In this document: piece after piece, positions 9,950 through 20,849 of the stretch
Layout of the letters: every line of letters starts with the position of its first letter
Position numbering within the stretch: position 1 is the first letter of the stretch
NCBI GenBank assembly: GCA_963922205.1
Contig: CAWUHX010000129.1
Span: 248,001 to 312,000 of the forward strand
Reading direction: 5' to 3'
DNA: 64,000 nt
Source of the DNA: Romanomermis culicivorax
Lineage: Eukaryota; Nematoda; Enoplea; Mermithida; Mermithidae
Position numbers and translations under genes: made by a program
The notes under the pieces: model-generated
Database searches by the model: none
What the model was told of the DNA's origin: nothing
Seen by the model: only the letters and a program-made list of their open reading frames with translations

Positions 9950-10483
9950 GCTGGGTATATACTTACCCGTACGCACGTGCGGAGCAGTTTTACGACCTGC
10001 CAATGTGCAGCCAAAATGTGGGTTGTCAAAATATACTTCAGCCAAAAAAGCGCATGCGGTCTCATTGCGGGCCGCATTTGGATATACTTAACCGTACGCG
10101 TACGGGTGTAAGGGAGGGCTGGATAATCAAGTACAATCGTGCGCCATGAGCAAAAAAGGATAGTTTACAAGTATGATATGCTAACGGCCGCGCCTGATAA
10201 AAACTAGTCAAGATTATACCCATGACCGACGCGAAGCGCCGGAAACGCATCTTTTCGGTTTTGAATTCCCCCAAATTTTTTCCTTTGAGAACCATACCCA
10301 TAATTTTTTTCCTCATTTCGAAATTTTTTTCCTCAAAACACCCCATTTGAATGAAAAAAACGGTGTACCTCCCCCGAACGTATGACATTGCCTTTTAAAA
10401 CGCGCCAGGCACAGTAGCCATGTATTTTCCGCGCGTCTCAAAAATCGGCGGCGCCCGTGCGTATGGATAAGTATATACCCGGC
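9950..10483. mobile_element. 534-bp MITE flanked by TTAA
   Basis: The left end GCTGGGTATATACTTACCCG and the complement of the right end (GCCGGGTATATACTTATCCA) match at most positions for about 30 bases, then diverge. TTAA stands immediately outside both ends (9946-9949 and 10484-10487), as for piggyBac-type target duplication. There is no transposase, so it is non-autonomous. An internal palindrome CCGTACGCGTACGG lies near 10093 and the subterminal region reuses the same GTACG motif. Confidence 0.8.
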
Positions 10484-10487
10484 TTAA

Positions 10488-11365
10488 ACGAGCCTTCCGT
10501 AATTTTGAATAAACGTTTGGCTGCGGCCCCGCTGCATCGATCATTTCAAAAAAATGGAGTATTGTACCCAAACGTAGGAACACCCCTCCAATCCTGAAAA
10601 TGGCGCAAAAAATTGTTTTTTACCTTTTATAAAAAATTTTTGGAAATTTATCGAAATTTTAAACCATTTTTCGATTATTTGGGGATCGCCACCCAAGATT
10701 TTGGGGAGAATAGGTATCCCATCTTACAAATTTGGACCTTTCCTTCTCCTTCCAATCGACTGTAGGTCTTATGGGGATTGTTTTTCGCAACTGTCCAACT
10801 TATGCGCATCATTCTGTAAATTTAAAAGTGCTGATTTTAGAAAAATGATCTTTGAAATATGCAGAATTCATCCAGCCTTAGTAAAATTTGTGCCGACAAT
10901 CAAACGTGATGATAAATTATCGACAATTTGAATAATGAGAACTTGATTAATACATGAAAGACAAAATATAACATCAAGTCTATGGATTTCAGAGGAAACG
11001 GGCCTTTACACTCTTAACGCAACTAGCTCAAACAAAACACCGGTGCGCTTATTTGAATTTTGTGATTCAAAGAATAACAATGTGCCAGAGAAACACATGT
11101 AAAAAAATGGTCTCAAGTTGTTGAAAGAAGAAATGTGTACCAGCACGCGAACAAGTTACAGAAATGATAGATACTGTGACGATGTGCAAAAGGTGCCATC
11201 GTGCATTTTCCTCTGAACCCGTTGACTTGATGTCGCTCATCCAAGTCACGGGCCCAGACGTGTACTTTTGTGACGGGCACTGCTGCAGTCGCAACAGGCG
11301 ATGCAGGGCTGTGCAGTCGGTGGTAGAGCAGCTACCACCCAGTGTGCGAGAACCGTTACAATACC
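10488..11365. other. Noncoding stretch without recognised features
   Basis: No gene or repeat is recognised. Open frames, including one at 11164-11502 with a few CxxC pairs, lack a coherent domain. Confidence 0.35.
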
Positions 11366-11462
11366 ATATTTATTCGAATAAAAGGCGCCCTCAAACGGTG
11401 TCCTCTAATAAACGGTGCAACTTTAATCCCATAAAACTTAATAAAGCATGTGTTGTTTATAA

Positions 11463-11628
11463 TAGTTTGTTTTTTATTAAATGCTTCAAAATTGAAAATT
11501 GACAAAAATCAATACTATCGTCAAAAATTCTACATTCAGCTTCCACAGTAAGATTTCTTATTCAAAACACGGCTGAAACTTGCTTTCCACTTCGATAATT
11601 TAAAAGCAATTCAAGAAAAACAAACTAT
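11463..11628. mobile_element. TAGTTTG/TAGTCTG-family MITE, copy 1
   Basis: The left end TAGTTTGTTTTTTATTAAAT and the complement of the right end (TAGTTTGTTTTTCTTGAATT) form inverted repeats, continuing with GCTT and TGGAAAGC-type subterminal text. TA at the very ends is compatible with a TA target duplication (Tc1/mariner-like). Further copies at 35898, 38758, 46432 (left end), 55290 (right end), 59922 (left end) and 63597 define the family. Confidence 0.75.
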
Positions 11629-11649
11629 AGATTTATACGTCTCATTAGT

Positions 11650-11868
11650 GTAAATTGGATCAGAAGAAGATGATGATATTGCATGCTCCAAAGAAAATAA
11701 CAAGTGCCATGATGGAAGATGTTTATTAGATAAAAAGCAGACAAAAAATCGATTCCAGAAATTTGTTCTCGATGATGGTCTTGAACAAGAACGTGATGAA
11801 AATTTGATTGGTTTGTATTCTGATTTAAACAATATGTGCCTCTTTGATCATGAAACATATTTGTTATA
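11650..11868 (+). pseudogene. Acidic open frame of unknown origin
   Basis: About 70 codons from GSEEDDDIACSKENNKCHDG to a TAA at 11866-11868 with no start codon in a sensible place. Composition is protein-like (acidic, then KKQTKNRFQKFVLDDG). It lies between the arrays of the surrounding repeat, so it may be the C-terminal remnant of its transposase, but no catalytic motif is visible. Confidence 0.3.
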
Positions 11869-11966
11869 ATTCCATGAAAGAATAAAAAACAAGACAGAAT
11901 AGAAATAGGACACGATCAAGTGCAGAATTTTAATAAACGGCGCCCTAATAAACGGCGCACCAAATG

Positions 11967-12629
11967 GACTCAAAAAATAGTTAACTGTGCACTGTTCATT
12001 AGAATAATTGCGGTATGGAAGATGAAGATTAAATGTGGAATGATATCAATATGGTGAGCATTCTGATTATGATGAAATTTAAGTCAAGTTGTGATGGAAT
12101 AAATCTGATGAATAAATTTTTACGATGTGATAAGTTTTCATTGAAAAAATGGTGTTTAAAATTATAAACTTTGAAGGTGGTCTGCAGTAGTGAGTTAGCC
12201 TACATCCGATATCAGCAACATATAAAATTTTCAAACGATGTTGAAACCTGTGAGCACTATACTAATGAATATCAGAGGAAGAATTCGTCAGTCACGTTGC
12301 TTTTTGTATTTTGTCCGTTTACTGTAGGTTTATTGTAACAACAATGACGTTTATCGTGGTTTTTGGAAAGTCTCACTTTACGGGAATATACCAAAGTATA
12401 AGAAGGGTTGCTTATCGTATTATTTTTAACAGAATCAGTGTGCCACCAAAACCCGTAGTTGACGTCACTATGGATGTCTTGAGTACACGGTTTTCTCGAA
12501 GTCCCAAAAATAGAGAGGCCAAAAACTGTAGAGGTGTTAGAATAAAGTATTTCAAACGAAGTCTTATATCATTTTCCAACACCTGGGAATCGCTCACTTG
12601 AGAATAGACCCGTTCATCCTATGTTCTAT
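11967..12629. other. Noncoding stretch without recognised features
   Basis: AT-rich. No coding family, RNA gene or transposon end is recognised. Confidence 0.4.
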
Positions 12630-13602
12630 CTAGTGCACATCCGCTACTTTCTGCTGAAGTGTAACACGTTACATTTACTTTTTGCGCTGAATAACCTAAG
12701 CAGGATTTCATTACGGAAAAATATACAGTATGCATTTACAAATTATTAGGCTCATTAATTTTTTTACCAGTTAGATAGCGCATGTATCGTAAAAATTAAA
12801 AATTTATCTCTTTAAAAATTGGGAAATATGCGGTAGCAACCGATGCGCATCAAAATTTCCTATTTGCCCAGCATTTTCAGAAGTAAATGCAAGAAATTGT
12901 GTTCTGCCATATGCGTGAAACGAACCCCGGTGAGAGATGCAGTGATTTGTTGTTCTTGGCCCAGAGTTATCGCAATAATTTCGGATAGAAATGGGACGAT
13001 TGCCATGGATCCACGTTTGCTGAAGATAATCAGTCCTTGGTCTACCAGGGAGGTATATTCAACAATAATTTTTTCAAGTTTTGAACTCAAAATGATAAAA
13101 TATTTGACAGTAATTTTCAAAAGTTTTTGAAAAAAAAACAAAACGAAAACGATATTTTTATCACCCGGATTGGTACAGGTAAAGAATGACAAACGTCCGT
13201 CTAGAATGATCGTTCTGTCACTCGAGGTGCTTGTGTGGTCACTTCGTTATGTAAATAAAAATCTTTCGCTCATTAGAATGTGGTAATTTTGATGATTTTA
13301 TTACTTATCTTTGTTCATTAGTGACTTATCTTTGCTTAGACTCTCTGTACTCGTTTTTAACCATTCTTAAAGTTCCGTAGTAGTGGCAAATAGAATATTT
13401 TTCACCACGCCTATCGTATTCCATTTTCTTTTATTCTTCTGTCTTCAGAAAACCCGTATGAAAATAATAGCAAAACATTTTTCACATTTTTTGCTGTGTA
13501 GTAGCGGATGTGACCATGATAGCGGATGTGCACTAGGTAGCGGTTATGCACTAAGTGGCGGTCATGCACTACGTAGCGGATGTGCAGTGGTAGCTGATCT
13601 GC
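12630..13602. mobile_element. Array-ended element, GTAGCGGATGTGCACTA unit
   Basis: The right end (13499-13602) has six imperfect 17-18-bp units of GTAGCGGATGTGCACTA. The left end (12630-12647) has one unit, CTAGTGCACATCCGCTAC, which is the exact inverse. Between them is an AT-rich core with no convincing gene. This is the tandem-array inverted-end design seen repeatedly in the window, here asymmetric. Target duplication could not be read. Confidence 0.65.
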
Positions 13603-13855
13603 AACCCAATCAAATTTGTAACACATTTGGGCATGTTTGACATGCCGTTTGCTAAACTATTGACCTACGGAATAAAAATGCCAGACAGGAGTTCGTTAGG
13701 TCTATTCTCGAGTGTGCGATTAGGACGTTAAGCATTAAATTTTCTACTTTAAAATTTAGTATCAAATTGGACCTACGTTTTTGATTCTAGCTGCGTCTGA
13801 CATTTTAAATTAAATAGGCTGTAATATCACACTAAGGGCCGGATGACAGGAGGCT

Positions 13856-13932
13856 GAATAAACTATTCGGCAAATAGCACTATTCAGTCAATAGCTATTC
13901 GGCCGACAAATGAGCCAATAGACTATTCATTC
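13856..13932 (+). repeat. Left subterminal CTATTCGG array of the Harbinger element
   Basis: Several imperfect copies of AATAGCTATTCGGC-like units in tandem, mirrored in inverted orientation at about 30630-30700. Probable transposase-binding region. Confidence 0.65.
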
Positions 13933-14487
13933 AATAAATTTATGCGTATGACATAAAGGTGAATAAGCATAGCATACAATGAATAAAATAAATGCACAAC
14001 ATAAATGGGTGTTTCTGTTCAGCTAACTTTGTCCAAATGTGTTTCTTTTCTCCCCAATTGTACTTACTCTGAACATTAACGTTAATTACTGGCAAGAGTC
14101 TGGGTCAGTTTGCTACCACTTCAATTTTTTCTCATTTGACTAACTGACTTCACAGAGAGCTTATCATCAGTGATCAACAAAAGCTTGTGATCAAGATTCG
14201 AAGTTCTCTTCGAATGAAATCAAATTTCTGCTTGAAATTTAACATGCTTCAACGCTCAAATAGCAGATGGTGTGTCAAAAGTTAGTTGAAAGTTTCTGCT
14301 AATCCTTCAGGATTGTCTTTTCCCATATTTTCCCTCCTTCCTCATCACCATCTTCATTTTTATCTTGCATTTCCTCTTTTTCAGAATATGAAAGTTATGC
14401 AGAACTGCACAACCTACAATTAGGGCCCCAAATTTTTTGGGAGAATATTGCAGTGTTCTGCCGAACATGGAAATCAACATTCTAAAA

Positions 14488-15119
14488 TGTAGTAGTGTGT
14501 TTCTGCTGATTCGTAGGGGTTTTCAAAGTTTGTCGCTTATTCAAAGACGCACGCAGGATCGAAGTGGAGTTAGCTTCGTGGACCATGGAAGGGCGTCTTA
14601 CAGTAGTGTGGTGAGTTTCAGTACACGTGTACACGTGTGGTGAGTTTCAGTACACGTGTGGTGAGTTTCAGTAGTTCAGTACACGTACAGTAGTTCAGTA
14701 CACGTGTACACGTGTGGTGAGTTTCAGTACACGTGTGGTGAGTGCTCTCTTATTGTTATTGGTGTTATATTTTTATATACTAGTGCGCGTTGTTGTGCAT
14801 TTTGTACTAATTTCCCAGCATGCGGGAATTCTTATTTCTCGCCTATGCACTGGTTTTGTATGTAAGAGTGTTATTTTTGTGTTAGGTAAAATCGTCAGGA
14901 GAAAAGTTCTCCTCTTTTGATCTAGGTCGTTGGGAATTCAAATTAGGATACCAAAGGTTTGCTAATTTGGATTGCTTTACTGTGGGGTTTAAGTACTTGT
15001 AAGAAGTTAATTTATCTGGTAAGCATGGGTGTTGGAAATACGTGCATCAAGGATCATCCCTGGACCCAACTCCTGCCTACCTTCATCCAAAAGCCCCGAC
15101 CTAATTTTCAAATACAACA
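14488..15119 (+). repeat. 5' LTR (632 bp)
   Basis: Begins TGTAGTAGTGTG and ends AATACAACA, parallel to 28343-28855. Longer than the 3' copy because of a tandem expansion at about 14596-14742. The duplicated AAAA lies directly before it. Confidence 0.92.
14596..14742 (+). repeat. Tandem expansion within the 5' LTR
   Basis: Repeated units of GTGGTGAGTTTCAGTACACG, alternating with CAGTAGTTCAGTACACGTAC and CGTGTACACGTG palindromes. The 3' LTR has only one corresponding segment (about 28456-28487), so the expansion arose in the 5' LTR after insertion or during replication. Confidence 0.85.
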
Positions 15120-15140
15120 TTGGTGAGCTGCTTGGTTTGA
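15120..15140 (+). promoter_or_regulatory. Probable primer-binding site
   Basis: Immediately after the 5' LTR the interior starts TTGGTGAGCTGCTTGG. The TGG one base inside the LTR boundary is the expected complement of a tRNA CCA end. I did not identify the tRNA. Confidence 0.5.
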
Positions 15141-15468
15141 ATGCTTCCTTTCAATGCCATTGGGCTGCATTCAATTTCGGATCTCAATTCTGGAAACTCG
15201 ACCACGCCGCTCTTGGGCCCAAGGCTATCAACAAGGCTTCTACAATCTGCATGAGAAAATGCCAACTGTATGACACGCGCCACCTGACCAAATCTACCAG
15301 AATTCACAATCAAGTCTGCCCAAAGCCCCTTCAAATGCCATGCACCACATTATAAATTTTGACCAGCAAATCCTGCCGAATGTCTTGAATCCTGCACAAC
15401 CGCCAATCCGCCCTTGGTGAGCCTCCCACCCCTCAACCCCCCCCTTTTCTCTTTTCAGTAACACCTCA

Positions 15469-17330
15469 TTGGACGGGAATACCTCAATGCAAACGCCGCC
15501 CAACTTTATAACTGCCCCACTGCCCAATTTGGTTGCAGCACCAGTCCCAGGCAAAATTTTAGATACTGCTGCCACTAAGAACATCAGCGTGCCGACTGTA
15601 TCTCAAATACCACCACTAATAAAGGCCCTGCAACCTGAAATCGACCCAAACATCGACCATACCAATTAAACAGAATCCTTTGTCAATCTAGATCCACCGC
15701 TGGCTCCAGCTGCCACCATAGCCCCTGCTTGCGACCACTGCAGCAATTTAGCCATTGCCAACACAAACGGAGTCCACAACTTTAGGTTAGAAGCGGGGGA
15801 TGTTCACAAGGAACTTAACACAGCCGCCAGTAGAATTACCAACAATGTTTCCACCACACAAACCATCAATCAAATCATTGGCCCCGTCTCCAACCAATTC
15901 CAAGCCCAGCAATTGCCCGTTCAATGCGAAATCCAGGAACAAGTTCAAACAATGAATGCCCATTTTGCTGCCCTTGCTGAACAAATGCAACAGCTCATCT
16001 CCGCATCCACTGCCACCGCAGTAGCATGCACTAACCTGCCAATGCCTAGAAAATCGCCGGCGACCTCACAGTTTCATGGCGAAGAGCAGCGTGATATTTA
16101 TATCCCCAATGACACTTTCCGCAAAACTGAGCTGGCTCTGGCCTATGATCGCCCTCCCGCATGAATCAAACTGAAAGCACCATCCACGGACACTCTATAT
16201 AATAACAAATTTTCGCATCCCACCCCCGGTGAAGACAATCTTACCCGCACCGTGCCGATGCCCCGCCAGCCACCCGCAGCCCAGCCATTTGGCTTCTAAA
16301 ACTACCCACCTGACGATTATTACAACCATCCCCAACCTCCGTTCGACCCTTCACACATGTCTCACTGAGAAGACGATAGCTGAATCAAAACAATTGTCAA
16401 TAATATGCATCTGCTCATAATCGATGGTGCCACAATCAATAAATGCCTCCTACACTTCCTCATTAGACTTGAAAACGAGTTTGGATATGATGCCTCAAAT
16501 CATGTAAAAATGAGCACTTTCTGCCATCTTACCCGCGATACACCAAGCAATATGATAGAGGATATGATGCGGTATGAAGACGAGAAAAGTTTCCTTATGT
16601 TCCAATTGGCACCTGATTGCAATCAAATGACCCTCAAACGCGAACTCGCATCCATGGCTCCGGAAGCTGGAAAAGAACCCGCCACATTCTGGAGTAAGGT
16701 AATGACATATGTGCAGTTATTGTATCAAGATGAGGATCAAACATTTCAGCACAAACAAGTAATTGACACTTTTTTAACTAAAATGCCTGTTTTCTATCAA
16801 TTGACTATTGGCGAACAAGCAAATCTTTTACAAATGTACAACACTTGGCCAACACTGTCACCAGAGCCTGCAGCATCCTTAATCCATGAAAGCGGAAATT
16901 GGTACAGCAGAGCAACGTATTCTTGTGAACCAAACCACGCCAGACGCCATGCCACTGCAATCGCCGCAACCTTCTCTTTGCCCTTTTGACCGCCATCCGC
17001 ACTGTATGGACCATTCCCAAAAACGCAACCATGACAACGAGCCCTCTGCCGACCAACAGACTAAAGATCTGCCGCTGGTGCCTGCCAAAACCATCTTTTT
17101 TCAACAACTGCAACCATGAACTGAAATTCTGCTAGAGCAACTAACCGAATGCTGGGACCCCCAATGCAAGGAATGCCAATTCTGGTATCACCCGGAACAA
17201 TATCAACACAGTGCTCGCAACCCGCCACCAGGACAACATTCCCAGCAGCGTGATACCTGTCATGACTGCTTTGACCATTCGGCAAGCCTAGACCGCCCGC
17301 CCCCTACCCAGTATCAACCAACAGGCCTTT
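15469..17330 (+). pseudogene. gag-like region of the LTR retrotransposon
   Basis: One frame (15469-15669, 15913-16164, 16405-16989) is open apart from stops and gaps. The part at about 16560-16830 has the helical character of a retrotransposon capsid ([39 protein letters not shown]). At 17145-17275 another frame shows cysteine/histidine clusters (CWDPQCKEC; RDTCHDCFDH) that may be a remnant of a zinc-knuckle nucleocapsid. The region upstream is Pro/Ala/Thr-rich. It would supply the structural protein. Assignment rests on position and general character, not on a clear signature. Confidence 0.6.
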
Positions 17331-17353
17331 GATGCGATGCCTACAAATCCCGT

Positions 17354-17860
17354 ATGCACAACATCAAAGGTCGCATCTGGGTCAAGCATCAAAACACTCA
17401 GAGAAATCAGCACCCTGATCAAAACCGACCGCCCTACGCTGCGCAACCTATAACTCTAGATTTCCAAAACAATTCTAACATGTCCACAGACAATGCGAAT
17501 GGAGACAAGGACATGGAGCACCCCAGCACAGAGGTAATAGTTATTCACGAGGCTCTCGAGGATATTATACAGAAAGTAATCGCCCCTCTTGCCCTACTGA
17601 TTTTGTTCAGAATACCTACACCCTTTACCCAAACTAGGATTACACGCCACCATGGGAACAACATATTCATTATAATGTCGCCCCCATACCTTACCTTACC
17701 ACACCTACAGATGCATCCGGCACTAGCTCCCAATCATCCCGAAGTTCCACTTGCTCTATGGGCTTTGCCATCCACCTCCGCAACTCCCGCAGGTAGCCTA
17801 GACACACACACTCACTCACACCCAACCAACATCTACTGCCATTTTGGTCATTCCCTCTAA
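17354..17860 (+). pseudogene. Low-complexity gag-pol junction ORF
   Basis: A 168-codon open frame rich in Pro, His, Thr and Asn with no recognised domain lies between the Cys/His cluster and the protease. It is probably a linker of gag or the pol N-terminus. Its frame differs from both neighbours, which may reflect frameshifts in this decayed copy. Confidence 0.4.
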
Positions 17861-18365
17861 AGAAATTGCCTCCACCACCCCTATAATCAGCCCAGGAATT
17901 GTTCAATGGAATGCGACAACCCATGCCTCAAACAACCAGTGCCATATCCGATCGTCAGTTTGCCAAATAGACAATCTATCGCCATCCATGAAGGTGTTTG
18001 TTCGAAAATATGCCTCTACACGAGCCTTTCAAATACCCATCAAAATTGGCAGCATCAATGCATACGCCCTGATTGACACCGACGCCCAATGCTCGGTGTT
18101 GTCCTTTGGCCTCATCAAAAGTGCTTTTGACAAGCAGTTGCTTCAGCTACCTATATGTGGAAAGATTAAAGTCACTGATGGAGCCATCTTCACCACTCAC
18201 GGTCCAGTTGTTATAACCATGGAGTCCACCTTTGGAGAACATATGATCAAGTGCATTATCCTTGACGATGATAGTAACGATCAACGCATCATCAGCACCG
18301 ACTTCCTGGTGCATCCCAACATTCATGCGATCCTCAACTTCAAAGATAACTATATCAAAATCTAG
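17844..18365 (+). CDS. Retrotransposon aspartic protease, altered active site
   Basis: The frame includes IPIKIGSINAYALIDTDAQCSVL, the pattern of a retropepsin active-site loop in which the usual Asp-Thr-Gly-Ala reads DTDA at about 18077-18088. Later FLVHPNIHAILNFKDNYIKI resembles the flap-distal ILGxDFL region. It would cleave gag-pol. The Gly to Asp change at the catalytic triad should impair activity. A TAG at 18363-18365 separates it from the downstream frame, which continues in register. Confidence 0.75.
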   Translation: MVIPSKEIASTTPIISPGIVQWNATTHASNNQCHIRSSVCQIDNLSPSMKVFVRKYASTRAFQIPIKIGSINAYALIDTDAQCSVLSFGLIKSAFDKQLLQLPICGKIKVTDGAIFTTHGPVVITMESTFGEHMIKCIILDDDSNDQRIISTDFLVHPNIHAILNFKDNYIKI

Positions 18366-18368
18366 GAT

Positions 18369-18938
18369 GTGAAGCTACCACTCGAAGTTATTGCTGCAGT
18401 CAGCCCCCAGACAGAATTGTTTCTCAGCCCCACTCACGACAATGTTTTGGAAGAAATACCTGAAGTAGAAAGAGTAAGTTTTTGTGAAGATAAATCAGAT
18501 ACTTTCAGCCAAATAGAAGAAATCAAAGCCGAACAATCAGTTCGGCAGGCTCAACCCAGTCTACACCAATCGCACTCACAGCAGCTGGAGGTTACGGAAC
18601 TAACCCAACCGATTTTCCTCATTGCTCAAGTTTCGGTCTCTATTTGGCCACATTGCCAGCAATGGGTAAGCGGCACCATTTTCCCATCCATTTCCATTTC
18701 TCTCCCTGACTTAATAGTTCAACCTCTGCCCAACAACCAAGTCGCCATGGAATTTCCAATTGAAACTGCAATCCTCAACATTACCAATAGTAGATGCCCT
18801 CTATTGTTTGTCAACAACACTCCGAACAGCATCAAACTTTGTCCTAACCAACTCCTCGCTGTGACAAAACGCAGGCAAGAACCCACCTTGCATGCCAACA
18901 ATTTTCAAGTTGCAACTGCCGCCTCGACCGCGATTTGA
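18369..18938 (+). pseudogene. Protease-RT connector of pol
   Basis: 189 codons in the protease frame, following one stop codon. Acidic, then Gln/Ser-rich, then a hydrophobic segment around 18720-18900 (MEFPIETAILNITNSRCPLL) that resembles the connector before the reverse transcriptase in gypsy pol polyproteins. No catalytic motif. Confidence 0.5.
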
Positions 18939-20410
18939 CCGATCATGAACCAGCCCTGCTAGATAAATTGCTACCATGTCACACTGACAAACAAAAGCTG
19001 GATTTGGCATTTAACAAAATGACTAAAAAAACGTGTGTCACTGCCGCCCAAAAAGCAAAAGCCCTCAGTATGTTTCAACAAAATAGAGACGTTTTTAGCC
19101 TCCCCAGTGACAAACCTACCTTTACCAAGGAATTGACAGTCAGCATCGACAGCGGCACAGCAAAACCCGTATCCTGCCACTATTACCCGGCAGCCATGGA
19201 ACAATGACCCATCATCCGTCCCCATATCCAAGAGATGCTCAACAATGATTTTATCCAACTGTCTTGCTCGCCCTGGGCTGCATCGCTGTTCCTTGTTGAA
19301 AAAAAGATGGTTCGTGGCACCCCATCACAGATTACCACAGTATGAATGAAGACATGCCTAGTGACAAATTTCCTATCCCGGGCATTGATGACCACCTGGA
19401 CATGATGGGACAAGCCAAATTCTTCACCACACTCAATTCTAAAGCAGGGTACTGGTAGGTACCACTGGACAACAACTCCAGTGATAAAACCACCTTGATC
19501 TGTCAAGAACCTTTGTTTCGATTCAAAGTTCTGCTGTTCCGTTTGAAGAAGGCGCCTGCCAAATTTCAACATCTAATGGAATGAATTCTCCACCTGTACA
19601 TCTGGAAAATTTGCCTGGTGTATATCGATGACATCATCATTTTTGGAACTCATTTGAAGAACACTTAAAACACTTGCAAATTATTTTTGATGCCAATTTA
19701 AAGCTATGGCCCCGACAAGTGTGAATTCCTGTGGCCACATGTCAAATTTTTAGGACATCTCCTCAATGTAGAAGGTATCGCTGCTGATCCCAAAAAAGTC
19801 ATAGCAATTGCGGAGTACAGATTTCCCCAAAAGAAGAAAGGTATGCAGAGTTTTTTACGACTAGTGCAATGGTGCAAACGTTTCCTCCCACAAGTGGCAA
19901 CCTTGTCAAGTCCACTTTACGCACTCCTTTGCCATGATTCCAATTACGAATTTACCGACTATTATAAAAAAGCTTTTCACGGCATCAAGAAGGCCTTAAC
20001 GTCATCGCCTTTCCTACGCTAGTCCATATACGACCGCAAAGTTCAATTCATCATTTAAACTGATGCCAGTACAACTACCATCGGCCCGATATTGTACCAG
20101 GAAAGGGGCAAAGACCAATGGGTAATCGTGTACAACAGTTGCCTTCTAAGGGACACTGAAACCCGATATAGTACAATAGAACGTGAATGCCTCACCATTG
20201 TTTATGGTTCTCAAATTTACCACCGCTATGTTTATGGTCAAAAGGTCGTTGTGTGTACTGACCATAAACCGCTCGAATGGCTCAAGGATGAAAAACAATG
20301 CAACTCCAGACTCCAACGATTTGCCATCAATCTTCAAGGTTACAGTTATAAAGTGAAATACGTTAAGGGCAAAGACAATGCCTGCGCTGATTTCTTGTCC
20401 CAAAAAGATG
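18935..20410 (+). pseudogene. Reverse transcriptase and RNase H of gypsy pol, damaged
   Basis: Reverse transcriptase text begins in the frame at 18935 (a FSLPSDKPTFTKELTVSIDSG leader region) and continues across stops at about 19205, 19456 and 19582. The catalytic motif LVYIDDIIIF is intact at 19615-19644, followed by KCEFLWPHVKFLGHLL and the connection segment. RNase H starts with TDAS (20059-20070) and includes TIEREC and CTDHKPLEWL (about 20254-20283) and DNACADFLSQ at the end. It would copy the element RNA and degrade the template. Several in-frame stops and one-base shifts mean no single product is made. Confidence 0.9.
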
Positions 20411-20849
20411 ACCCTGAGAAACTGCCCACTCCAACCACGGAAGATTTGGCTATTGAGATTTTTCGCCCCAAGTTCCACCCTGATGGTGCAATATCGGATG
20501 CTGATCACACAGTAACCCATATTCTGTCACTGGAGGCCACACCACCCATGGAAATCGATGTGGAGGTCAACGCCATCATTCATGCAATGACCAAGAATCC
20601 CATCAATCAACCCACACTCTCCACTCCCATGTTGTTGGATGTCAACTACACAACACCTCCAGTCGAAGCAATTGCTATCACTACCCAAGACGAAATTAAA
20701 CGAGCACAGGCAGCCGATCTACCACCACCAAAATCATCACAACACTAAAAAGCAACAATGCTGCCAAACATCCCATTGTATTCTTCACCGAAGACATCAT
20801 CCTGTACCGCCAAATCAGAAACCAATGCCAGCTCATTATTCCCACATCC

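Larger units (their letters stand above)
11366..11966 (+). repeat. Dispersed element with AATAAACGG(C/T)GC arrays at both ends
   Basis: At 11370-11434 and again at 11929-11966 there are short tandem copies of AATAAACGGCGCCCT-like sequence, here in the same orientation. The interval contains a nested MITE (11463-11628) and an acidic open frame. Such NKRR-encoding arrays are typical of repeat families in invertebrate genomes, as I recall. Superfamily not assigned. Confidence 0.55.

Noticed and set aside
11164-11502. Open frame with CxxC and CxxxxC pairs as a zinc-finger protein
   Set aside because: Spacing fits no known finger and the frame runs into the GGCGCC repeat array.
12860-13192. 110-codon minus-strand frame as a gene
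   Set aside because: It lies in the AT-rich core of the array-ended element and has no family signature; plus-strand frames there are equally long.
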